NCBI GenBank assembly: GCA_030648675.1
Contig: JAUSGV010000037.1
Location: 1-8,222, forward strand
Direction of reading: 5' to 3'
Origin: Dehalococcoidales bacterium
Lineage (GTDB): Bacteria > Chloroflexota > Dehalococcoidia > Dehalococcoidales > UBA2162
Length of the DNA: 8,222 nt
The stretch's first letter is position 1, and every line of letters starts with the position of its first letter. The notes beneath the pieces were generated by a model. The model was not told the DNA's origin, ran no database searches, and saw nothing but the letters and a program-made list of their open reading frames with translations. Shown here piece after piece: positions 1-5,356 of this stretch. A program made the position numbers and the translations under genes.

Positions 1-409
1 TCATCCCTCTGTCCACCGCTTTCGCCATATCATAGATAGTAAGCGCGGCGACTGATGTGGCAACAAGGGCCTCCATTTCAACGCCGGTTTTCCCGGTACA
101 TTTCACTGTAGCCGTAATGCCGATGGAATCGACGGCAGTCAGGTCGAATTCGATATCGACATCATTGATAAGTATGGGGTGGCAGAGGGGAATAAGGTCG
201 GGCGTTCGTTTAGCCGCCATTATGCCAGCTACCCTGGCCACCGCCAGCACGTCACCCTTTTTGAGTTTAGCCGCTTTTATCTGTTCCAGCGTCTCGGACT
301 TCATAAACACCCGGCCGCTGGTGACCGCTTCCCGCTCAGTATCGGCCTTCGCACCGACGTCGACCATTCGGGCTTTGCCGCTGGCGTCCAGGTGAGTCAA
401 TTCACTCAT
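1..409 (-). CDS. moaC: Cyclic pyranopterin monophosphate synthase MoaC (3' end cut by window edge)
   Basis: MoaC works with MoaA in the first step of molybdenum cofactor synthesis, turning the MoaA product (3',8-cyclo-GTP) into cyclic pyranopterin monophosphate in the cytoplasm. I translated the minus strand from ATG at 407-409 and obtained 136 residues with no stop before the left edge; the family is about 160 residues, so roughly 25 are missing. Family signatures are clear: MVDVGAKADTEREA near residue 15, KKGDVLAVARVAGI around 50-63, IPLCHP at 73-78 with H77, TGKTGVEMEAL around 105-115, and the Y-D-M-x-K segment with D127 and K130. The start is supported by a GAGGTA ribosome site about 7 nt upstream. 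It is the third gene of the moaA operon, 91 bp after the trmO-family gene. Identity is very secure; only the C-terminus is unseen. Confidence 0.96.
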   Translation of the reverse strand, partial: MSELTHLDASGKARMVDVGAKADTEREAVTSGRVFMKSETLEQIKAAKLKKGDVLAVARVAGIMAAKRTPDLIPLCHPILINDVDIEFDLTAVDSIGITATVKCTGKTGVEMEALVATSVAALTIYDMAKAVDRGM

Positions 410-500
410 CGTTTTCTACCTCATTCATGCCCCATTTCTGCATATGATAGCATATTGAAAAAATGAGAGGGATTGCTGGCGGAGCCGGTATATTGCATAG

Positions 501-971
501 CTAGTATTTCAGCCGGTAGATGTAGTCGGGCACCAACAGATCGCCTTTCGGTTTGTCCCATGGCGGATAGTACGGCTTTATGTCCAGAACCGGGGTCCCG
601 TCCAGCGTATCCAGGCCGGTCACTTTCAAGTGAGTGCCTTCCCGGCCAATCAGTTTGACTGTCGTTAACCCAACTGGGTTAGGCCGGTCCGGTCAGCGGG
701 TAGCGAGCTGCCCTAAAAGCGGAACGTCCTCCCTATCTTGAGGACGACATTTTTCCCGATAATTTTTGATGTGATTGAGCCAGTAAACAACAATGATGTG
801 GGAAAACTCATCTATACCTTCGAGGCATCCGGCAAATTCGTCATTCAATATTATCTCTGATTCCGTTTCGGCGTAACTCTCTTTTGCGGGAGCGTTTCCC
901 GGTAATTTGATGAAGCCTATCGGCTTAAACTTGAAATTGCCTTCACTGTCAATTGGAAAAATCGGGTGCAT
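501..971 (-). CDS. trmO: TrmO/TsaA-family S-adenosylmethionine-dependent methyltransferase with an in-frame TGA; candidate selenoprotein
   Basis: TrmO (YaeB, UPF0066) methylates N6-threonylcarbamoyladenosine at position 37 of tRNA. The frame from ATG 969-971 to TAG 501-503 gives 156 codons, a normal length for short TrmO proteins, interrupted only by TGA at codon 93 (693-695). Before it lie PIGFIK (17-22), SEIILNDEFAGCLEG (38-52), EFSHIIVVYW (55-64) and LLGQLATR (85-92). After it the same frame continues with PDRPNPVGLTTVKL (94-107), GLDTLDGTPVLDIKPYYP (119-136) and ends LKY. The TGA thus replaces one residue in ATR-x-PxRPNP, usually Ser or another small residue as I remember the family. Stopping there would remove the conserved second half. 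The start is fixed by a strong GGAGGTGA site (975-982). Selenocysteine decoding is an inference; a nonsense mutation or sequencing error remains possible. Lying between moaA and moaC, it may serve a Moco-linked role rather than tRNA. Confidence 0.88.
642..695 (-). promoter_or_regulatory. Candidate bacterial SECIS element after the in-frame TGA
   Basis: On the minus strand the TGA (695-693) is followed by 17 nt and then a 4-nt loop AGTT (675-672), closed by a perfect 6-bp stem TAACCC/GGGTTA (681-676 with 671-666). Known bSECIS elements need a short hairpin whose apical loop lies about 16-37 nt after the UGA, with a G among the first two loop bases. Here the distance is 17 and the second loop base is G, which is the same spacing I recall for E. 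coli fdhF. A further helix CCGGCC/GGCCGG (687-682 with 647-642) could enclose this hairpin and a small CAGT/ACTG hairpin (661-651) as a three-way junction. The geometry is seen directly; the function is inferred. Short hairpins also arise by chance. Confidence 0.5.
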
Positions 972-974
972 AGT

Positions 975-982
975 TCACCTCC
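975..982 (-). promoter_or_regulatory. Strong ribosome binding site of the trmO-family gene
   Basis: GGAGGTGA lies just before ATG 969-971, with 6 nt between GGAGG and the start. It is among the best Shine-Dalgarno matches in the window. It shows that the frame containing the in-frame TGA is meant to be translated from here, which argues against this being decayed non-coding sequence. Confidence 0.75.
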
Positions 983-1017
983 CCAACGCGCGATATCGTG
1001 TTCGGCATCATTCAGGA

Positions 1018-2001
1018 CTAACCGCCGATGCCCCGCATGGACCGCTTAGACGGGCCTACTCCCTCCGCCAAATGGTGTTGTTCTTGCTTTAACGAGACGG
1101 CACGCCGGATAAGTTCCTTTAAATCCTCCGTCCCTACACCGGCACGAAGGGCGGTCTTCAAGTCGACCTCATCGTCATCCAGCAGACACGGACGCAAATG
1201 ACCGTCCGAGGTTAAGCGCAGGCGATTACAGCTATGGCAGAAATGTTCGGTCATCGGGCTGATGAAACCGATGGTTCCCTTCGCTCCGGCAAATCGATAA
1301 TACCGCGCCGGGCCGTTGCCGCCTTCACCGGTATAAGGCTCGAGATTGCCGAGAATTTTGATACGCTCGCGAATTTCTTCGGCCGAGACCATTTCTCCAA
1401 CCTCGCTCTTTAAGGCTCCAAAAGGCATAAATTCTATGTAACGTATATGCCAGCCGTCGCTAATTGTCTTTCGGGCAAAATCTACAATCTCATTGTCGTT
1501 AATGCCCCGTAAAACCACCATGTTTATCTTCACGGGATTGAGGCCGGCCTGCCGGGCAGCTTCGATCCCTCCGATGACGTCGCTCAGACGTTTGCTTCCC
1601 GTAATTTTCTCGAACTTTTCGGGTTGGAGCGTATCCAGGCTGACATTAACCCTTTTCAAACCCGCTGTTTTCAGCTCTTCAGCGAGCGCACCAAGCAATA
1701 TTCCGTTTGTGGTCAGGGCAATTTCTTTAATACCGTCGATATGGCCCAACATCCCTATCAAACGGCTTAAATCGGGGCGCAAAAGCGGTTCTCCACCCGT
1801 CAGGCGAACAGTAGTAATTCCGAGTCCGGCAGCGACCTCCACAACCCGGGAAATCTCTTCGTATGTCAGAGCGTAGCTGCGGGGAGCCGGCGGAATGGAA
1901 ACGCCGCCGGTACAATACAAGCAGTTGAGATTACAATGATCGGTAACCGAAATCCGCAGGTAATTAATCACTCGCTGCCAGGAATCGCAAAGAACGGTCA
2001 T
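1018..2001 (-). CDS. moaA: GTP 3',8-cyclase MoaA
   Basis: MoaA is a radical S-adenosylmethionine enzyme that cyclises GTP to 3',8-cyclo-GTP, the first step of molybdenum cofactor synthesis; MoaC then completes the step. The 327-residue product is normal length. The N-terminal [4Fe-4S] motif is CNLNCLYC with C23, C27 and C30; GGEP at 69-72 is the usual S-adenosylmethionine-binding segment. The second cluster site is formed by C255, C258 and C272 (FCHSCNRLRL then LRPCLL). The protein ends RGIGG; the C-terminal GG tail is needed for catalysis in characterised MoaA. The start ATG 1999-2001 has GAGGA about 4 nt upstream and gives the expected N-terminus leading to YLRISVTDHCN. It is first in the operon, 46 bp ahead of the trmO-family gene, and is preceded by a leader with a terminator hairpin and a small overlapping ORF. 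Confidence 0.97.
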   Translation of the reverse strand: MTVLCDSWQRVINYLRISVTDHCNLNCLYCTGGVSIPPAPRSYALTYEEISRVVEVAAGLGITTVRLTGGEPLLRPDLSRLIGMLGHIDGIKEIALTTNGILLGALAEELKTAGLKRVNVSLDTLQPEKFEKITGSKRLSDVIGGIEAARQAGLNPVKINMVVLRGINDNEIVDFARKTISDGWHIRYIEFMPFGALKSEVGEMVSAEEIRERIKILGNLEPYTGEGGNGPARYYRFAGAKGTIGFISPMTEHFCHSCNRLRLTSDGHLRPCLLDDDEVDLKTALRAGVGTEDLKELIRRAVSLKQEQHHLAEGVGPSKRSMRGIGG

Positions 2002-2096
2002 CTTTTCCTCTGGATTGCGTACTCCGTTTTCTTTTCTCGCGGCTCGCTCAAATAAAAAAACACCCCGGAAAGAGGTGCTTTAAGAGAAACGAACAT
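1998..2096 (-). CDS. Possible 32-residue leader peptide overlapping the moaA start
   Basis: An ATG at 2094-2096 has a near-ideal AAGGAG site (2102-2107) 5 nt upstream and opens a 32-codon frame that begins MFVSLKAPLSG and ends RKR. Its TGA stop (1998-2000) overlaps the moaA ATG as ATGA, the classic layout for translational coupling. The frame runs through the terminator hairpin at 2054-2081, which lies about 15 nt after its start codon, so an initiating ribosome would sit against the hairpin's 5' arm. I know no family for the peptide, and its middle part is largely the translated hairpin. It may be a real leader ORF that couples translation to attenuation or to moaA, or a chance frame. Confidence 0.35.
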   Translation of the reverse strand: MFVSLKAPLSGVFFYLSEPREKKTEYAIQRKR

Positions 2097-2218
2097 TAGC
2101 GCTCCTTCTTTCCAAATACGGGAGGCGTAAGCGTTTCCACCCACACCCATCGGCTGCTGTTCATAGACTGGAAGCCGTTAGATACATCAGCTCGAAGGCT
2201 CGATTTGCCACTTGTTAG
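2002..2218 (-). promoter_or_regulatory. Structured 5' leader of the moaA operon, class unassigned
   Basis: From the predicted transcription start near 2218 the transcript runs about 215 nt before moaA. It contains GGGTGTGGGTGG (minus strand, around 2137-2148), a CGCCTCC segment (2121-2127) that can pair with the leader ORF's GGAGCG and so hide its ribosome site, and then the terminator hairpin. GGGTG can also pair with the CACCT in the terminator's 5' arm, which would make an antiterminator. Position and layout fit a riboswitch or attenuator. A molybdenum cofactor riboswitch class is known upstream of moaA in E. coli and elsewhere, but I cannot match its consensus by eye. The pairings are possible helices, not proven ones. 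Confidence 0.45.
2054..2081 (-). terminator. Intrinsic terminator or attenuator in the moaA leader
   Basis: Reading the minus strand, AAAGCACCTC (2081-2072) pairs with GGGGTGTTTT (2066-2057) around a 5-nt loop, giving ten pairs including two G-U, and the 3' arm runs into seven consecutive T. The plus-strand version lacks a T tract, so the signal is directional. It lies 52 bp before the moaA start and downstream of the predicted promoter. It would stop leader transcripts before moaA unless it is prevented from forming. Confidence 0.7.
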
Positions 2219-2224
2219 TTGCTA

Positions 2225-2254
2225 AATATATCGCATTCGAAGCACGAAAGTCAA
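2225..2254 (-). promoter_or_regulatory. Sigma-70-type promoter for the moaA operon
   Basis: Minus strand: -35 TTGACT (2254-2249), an 18-nt spacer and -10 TATATT (2230-2225). Each hexamer matches the consensus at 5 of 6 positions. Transcription would start near 2218. It is the best promoter-like match I found in the region between the divergent moaA and glyS genes. Confidence 0.6.
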
Positions 2255-2259
2255 ATTAA

Positions 2260-2285
2260 GGGTTCGGGGATCTTCCGCGAAACCC
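2260..2285. other. Imperfect inverted repeat in the moaA-glyS divergent region
   Basis: GGGTTCG (2260-2266) pairs with CGaAACCC (2278-2285, one bulged A), and inside it GGA (2268-2270) pairs with TCC (2274-2276) around TCT. That gives about ten pairs with one G-G mismatch. It sits immediately upstream of the moaA -35 box and within the probable glyS leader. It could be an operator or an RNA hairpin in the glyS leader. No T tract follows on the plus strand, so I do not call it a terminator. The rest of 2286-2353 shows no clear glyS promoter; GATAAA at 2315-2320 behind a TG is only a weak extended -10 candidate. Confidence 0.3.
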
Positions 2286-2353
2286 GCCGAACTACCAGAT
2301 AAACATCCCTCTGTGATAAACTAATCCAATTCTGCAGCAATCTATTCAAATCT

Positions 2354-2361
2354 GAGGGGTG
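2354..2361 (+). promoter_or_regulatory. Ribosome binding site that sets the glyS start
   Basis: GAGGGGTG precedes ATG 2365 at normal distance. An in-frame GTG at 2359 lies inside this site, so it cannot be the start that uses it. The ATG at 2365 is therefore preferred. Confidence 0.7.
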
Positions 2362-2364
2362 ATT

Positions 2365-3945
2365 ATGGCAGCCGAAAACATTCCAACTGCGCCCGACATG
2401 GCAAAAATCGTATCTTTATGTCAAAGGCGCGGCTTTATCTTTCAAAGTAGTGAGATTTACGGCGGGCTTTCAAGCTGCTGGGACTACGGTCCTCTTGGGG
2501 TAGAACTAAAGCGAAACGTCAAAGAAGCATGGTGGCGGGCAAACGTCCTGCAGCGCGATGATGTTGCCGGTATCGACTCAAGTATATTGATGCATCCCAA
2601 AGTTTGGGAAGCCAGCGGGCATGTCCAGGGATTCTCCGACCCTCTTATAGAATGCAAAGCGTGCAATCAGCGGTTCAGAGCGGACCACATTTGGGTAATA
2701 CCCGTTAGAGATGCCGAGCGTAAGGTACAGGGTTTCGTTTCCACCCTTGAACAGGACAAGGACAACCTGACCCGCAAAGCCGTCGATTTATCAAAGAAAT
2801 TTTCCAAAAGCTTGCACGTTCCTGAGCCGTCTCTGTCATCCCGGTTCGGAAGGCGCGCTTTACTGCAGAACATGACCTCGGACATCGCAAGAATTCCTTG
2901 TCCGGCCTGCGAGACGGTAGGCAAGCTTACCGAGCCGCGACAGTTCAACCTTATGTTTAAGACTTTTATGGGCCCGGTCGAGGAGCAAGCCAACGTCGTC
3001 TATATGCGCCCGGAAACCGCCCAGGGCATTTTTGTGAATTTCCAGAATGTTCTGAACAGCACCAGGAAGAAATTACCTTTCGGGATTGCTCAGATCGGGA
3101 AAACTTTCCGAAACGAGATTACGACCGGAAATTTTATTTTCCGCAGCCGCGAGTTCGAACAAATGGAAATAGAGTTCTTCGTCAAACCCGGGACGGAGAA
3201 TGACTGGCTGCAATACTGGTTAGAGAGAAGACTCAAGTGGTATGTCGACCTCGGTATTAAGATAGATAGTCTGCGGTTGCGAAAACACCACGAAAGAGAA
3301 CTGGCACATTACGCCAAAGCGTGCTACGATATCGAGTTCGTCTTCCCGATGGGATGGGCTGAACTTGAAGGCATTGCCAGCCGGGGCAATTTCGACCTGA
3401 CGCAGCATTCCAACGCCAGCGGCAAGGACCTTTCCTACTACGACGAGGAATCTAAAGAGCATTATCTGCCTTTTGTTATCGAACCATCCGCCGGTGTCGA
3501 CCGCTCTGTCCTGGCTTTCCTGTGCAATGCTTACGCCGAGGAGCCGGACAAAGATGAAACCAGGGTGGTGCTTCACCTTAACCCGAATCTGGCACCCGTA
3601 AAGGTGGCAATCTTACCCTTGAGCCGCAAAGAGCCGCTCAAGAAAATGGCAAAGGACATTCAGATGAGCCTCCGCCGGCTGTTTGCCATGCAGTATGACG
3701 ATGCACAAAGCATAGGTCGCCGCTACCGCCGGCAGGACGAAATCGGTACTCCGCTGTGCGTTACTATCGATTTCCAGTCGCTGGAGGATAACCAAGTGAC
3801 CATTCGCGACCGCGACAGCATGAACCAGATCCGGATTCCTGTTGACGTGCTTGGCGAAACCCTGTTCAAAAAATTAGCCGGGGAAGATTTTCTCACGCTG
3901 CCTCCCGGCGGCAGCGTGGCGAAGATAGAGAACCCCCAAGGTTAA
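2365..3945 (+). CDS. glyS: Glycyl-tRNA synthetase, single-chain homodimer type (class II)
   Basis: Charges tRNA(Gly) with glycine in the cytoplasm. This is the single-polypeptide type found in archaea, eukaryotes, Thermus and several bacterial phyla, not the two-subunit alpha/beta enzyme of E. coli. The 526-residue product starts with the usual helix and RRGFIFQSSEIYGG (21-34), then SCWDYGPLG (37-45). C97 and C100 with C179 and C182 form two CxxC pairs that probably hold a structural zinc, flanking an inserted lysine-rich region (about 115-165). Class II motif 2 is at FRNEI (248-252) with FRSREFEQMEIEFF (259-272), and motif 3 at GVDRSVLAFLCNAY (377-390). The anticodon-binding domain covers about 410-505. 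ATG 2365 is chosen over GTG 2359 because the latter overlaps the ribosome site. It is divergent from moaA and followed by a repeat element that may end its transcript. Confidence 0.97.
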   Translation: MAAENIPTAPDMAKIVSLCQRRGFIFQSSEIYGGLSSCWDYGPLGVELKRNVKEAWWRANVLQRDDVAGIDSSILMHPKVWEASGHVQGFSDPLIECKACNQRFRADHIWVIPVRDAERKVQGFVSTLEQDKDNLTRKAVDLSKKFSKSLHVPEPSLSSRFGRRALLQNMTSDIARIPCPACETVGKLTEPRQFNLMFKTFMGPVEEQANVVYMRPETAQGIFVNFQNVLNSTRKKLPFGIAQIGKTFRNEITTGNFIFRSREFEQMEIEFFVKPGTENDWLQYWLERRLKWYVDLGIKIDSLRLRKHHERELAHYAKACYDIEFVFPMGWAELEGIASRGNFDLTQHSNASGKDLSYYDEESKEHYLPFVIEPSAGVDRSVLAFLCNAYAEEPDKDETRVVLHLNPNLAPVKVAILPLSRKEPLKKMAKDIQMSLRRLFAMQYDDAQSIGRRYRRQDEIGTPLCVTIDFQSLEDNQVTIRDRDSMNQIRIPVDVLGETLFKKLAGEDFLTLPPGGSVAKIENPQG

Positions 3946-4014
3946 TGTCATTCCCGCGAAAGCGGGAATCTAGTAACCATCCCATCTGGATTGCGTATCA
4001 AGTACGGAATGACA
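3946..4014. repeat. 69-bp MITE-like inverted-repeat element
   Basis: The element begins directly after the glyS stop with TGTCATTCC (3946-3954) and ends with its exact complement GGAATGACA (4006-4014). Just inside the left end is a perfect hairpin, TTCCCGC-GAAA-GCGGGAA (3951-3968). Short elements starting GTCATTCCCGCGAAAGCGGGAATC are scattered through many bacterial genomes, so this is probably a copy of a dispersed non-coding repeat. No target duplication is obvious. The hairpin lacks a following T tract but may still stabilise or end the glyS transcript. Confidence 0.65.
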
Positions 4015-4030
4015 AATTGTATAAGTTGAC

Positions 4031-4034
4031 AGGA
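4031..4034 (+). promoter_or_regulatory. Ribosome binding site for the GTG start of the exonuclease gene
   Basis: AGGA lies 5 nt before GTG 4040. Two nearby ATGs (4035 and 4038) are in other frames. GTG gives the canonical MKILHFADLHLG N-terminus, so it is the start. TATAAG at 4020-4025 resembles a -10 box but has no good -35, so I do not call a promoter. Confidence 0.6.
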
Positions 4035-4039
4035 ATGAT

Positions 4040-5299
4040 GTGAAAATCCTCCATTTCGCCGACCTCCACCTCGGTGTTGAAACATACGGCAGGGTAGATC
4101 CCACCACGGGCCTATCGACGCGTTTGCTGGACTTCCTCAGGGCGCTCGACAAACTGGTCGACTACGCTCTGGAAAACCGCGTGGACCTCGTGCTCTTCTG
4201 CGGCGATGCTTACAAGAGCCGCGAGCCAGGCCAAACCCAGCAGCGCGAGTTTGCGAAACGTATCGCGCGCCTGGCAGCTAACGGTATTCCGGTCTTTTTG
4301 CTCGTCGGCAATCATGACCTGCACAATGCTTTTAACCGGGCGACAGCAGTCGATATCTTCGATACCCTCGCGGTTCATAACGTTTATGTTTCCAACCATC
4401 CCGAGATTTGCTGTATCCCTACCGCCAGCGGTACTATCCAGATCGCTTCGCTGCCGTGGCTCCGGCGTGGGGCTCTACTCAGTAAAGACGAAACGAAAAA
4501 CCTCACCTTTGAAGAGATAAACAGCAAAGCTCAAGACTTGTTGACCGGAGTGATCGAGTCGCACGCGGAAAAACTGGATCCGAAACTCCCTTCGATACTG
4601 GCGGCACATGTCTGGGTAACCGGAGCTTCGCTGGGGTCGGAAAGGCAGATGACGATCGGTCAGGAGCCGGTTCTCTTACCCGGGAACATAGCCAACCCGG
4701 CTTTCGATTACGTCGCGCTGGGTCACATTCACAAACACCAGGTGGTGAATCCATCACGCTTAAAGGCACCTCCGGTAGTGTACTCCGGCAGCTTGGAACG
4801 GGTGGATTTCAGCGAGGAAAAGGACGACAAGGGTTTCTTTATCGTTGAAATTAGTCATGGCGGGCAACCGGAGCAACGGCGGGTCTCTTTCGATTTTCAC
4901 CCCCTGGCAGGCCGCCGTTTTCTCTCCATCAGTGTGGATATTCGACCTGATGACCCTGACCCCACGGGCACAGCTCTCCATATAATAGGCCCACACAACG
5001 ATAAGATCAGGGACGCCATCGTCCGGGTGGATATAAAATTACCTGAGGCTCTGGACGGCCGCCTCGCGATAAACGAGATCAGAAATGCCCTCAAAGATGC
5101 CCACTATCTTGCCGTCACCACACACGTCGAGCGCGAAGCGCGCACCGGTAGACTGGGGAAGTGGACTGCCGGGGACATCACGCCGCTGGAAGCATTGAAA
5201 GCCCATCTGGAAAACAAGAAGGTGCCCTCCGGACACGCCGGTGTGCTTCTTGAATACGGAGAGAAGTTGATAAACGAGCAGCCCGCCAAGTCATCCTGA
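4040..5299 (+). CDS. sbcD: SbcD/Mre11-type DNA repair exonuclease subunit
   Basis: SbcD/Mre11 proteins are manganese-dependent nucleases that, with the SbcC/Rad50 ATPase, process double-strand breaks, hairpins and protein-blocked ends. The 419-residue product shows the calcineurin-like phosphoesterase motifs in order: D8 and H10 in FADLHLG, GD at 55-56, GNHD at 90-93, H190 in AAHVWV, and GHIH at 228-231. YSGSLER (248-254) closes the catalytic domain. About 290-390 is a capping-domain-like region. The GTG start is supported by AGGA 5 nt upstream. No SbcC gene follows; the next gene is convergent, so the partner must be elsewhere or absent. It is bracketed by a repeat element upstream and a degenerate relative at its 3' end. 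It ends in TGA, showing that TGA serves as a normal stop in this genome. The symbol is by family; an Mre11-like name would also fit. Confidence 0.9.
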   Translation: MKILHFADLHLGVETYGRVDPTTGLSTRLLDFLRALDKLVDYALENRVDLVLFCGDAYKSREPGQTQQREFAKRIARLAANGIPVFLLVGNHDLHNAFNRATAVDIFDTLAVHNVYVSNHPEICCIPTASGTIQIASLPWLRRGALLSKDETKNLTFEEINSKAQDLLTGVIESHAEKLDPKLPSILAAHVWVTGASLGSERQMTIGQEPVLLPGNIANPAFDYVALGHIHKHQVVNPSRLKAPPVVYSGSLERVDFSEEKDDKGFFIVEISHGGQPEQRRVSFDFHPLAGRRFLSISVDIRPDDPDPTGTALHIIGPHNDKIRDAIVRVDIKLPEALDGRLAINEIRNALKDAHYLAVTTHVEREARTGRLGKWTAGDITPLEALKAHLENKKVPSGHAGVLLEYGEKLINEQPAKSS

Positions 5300-5356
5300 A
5301 CCCCGGATATCGTTGCGAGAACGAGAGGATTTCTGGATTCCCAATCGGGTGGGACC
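5290..5356. repeat. Degenerate relative of the 3946-4014 repeat
   Basis: The segment opens with GTCATCC, has TCTGGATT at 5332-5339 and ends near the stop of the convergent transporter gene. The upstream element has GTCATTCC and TCTGGATT at nearly the same spacing (42 versus 38 nt between the two blocks) and almost the same length. The opening block overlaps the last codons and TGA of the exonuclease gene, so the stop may derive from an inserted repeat. TCGTT/AACGA around 5310-5325 could form a short hairpin, but I see no convincing terminator between the convergent genes. Resemblance is partial and judged by eye. Confidence 0.35.

Noticed and set aside
410..500. Internal promoter or terminator between the trmO-family gene and moaC
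   Set aside because: The 91 bp contain an A/T-rich stretch and the moaC ribosome site but no hairpin with a T tract and no convincing promoter pair.
501..692. The region after the TGA as an unrelated gene or a frameshift
   Set aside because: The TrmO sequence continues in exactly the same frame without insertion or deletion, so neither a frameshift nor a separate gene explains it.
693..695. Genome-wide reassignment of TGA to an amino acid
   Set aside because: The exonuclease gene ends in TGA at the expected place, and no other gene here has an internal TGA.
693..971. A stand-alone 92-residue protein ending at the TGA
   Set aside because: It would stop in the middle of the conserved ATR-x-PxRPNP signature and lack the C-terminal half that all family members share.
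1493..1876. 127-codon plus-strand frame inside moaA
   Set aside because: It is entirely antisense to a clearly identified radical S-adenosylmethionine gene and has no recognisable features.
2121..2142. T-box-like string on the minus strand (GGGTGGAAACGC) in the moaA leader
   Set aside because: It resembles the T-box antiterminator core GGGTGGNACCGC, but the gene downstream is moaA rather than an amino-acid gene. I could not find a Stem I or specifier loop, and the following CCTCCC does not take part in the terminator. It is on the wrong strand for glyS.
2081..2217. Protein-like plus-strand frame antisense to the moaA leader
   Set aside because: It is open for about 44 codons but has no ATG or GTG with a ribosome site, ends before glyS, and overlaps a leader whose promoter and terminator are both on the other strand.
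4026..4031. TTGACA as a -35 box for the exonuclease gene
   Set aside because: It is only 9 nt from the GTG start, so the -10 would fall inside the coding sequence.
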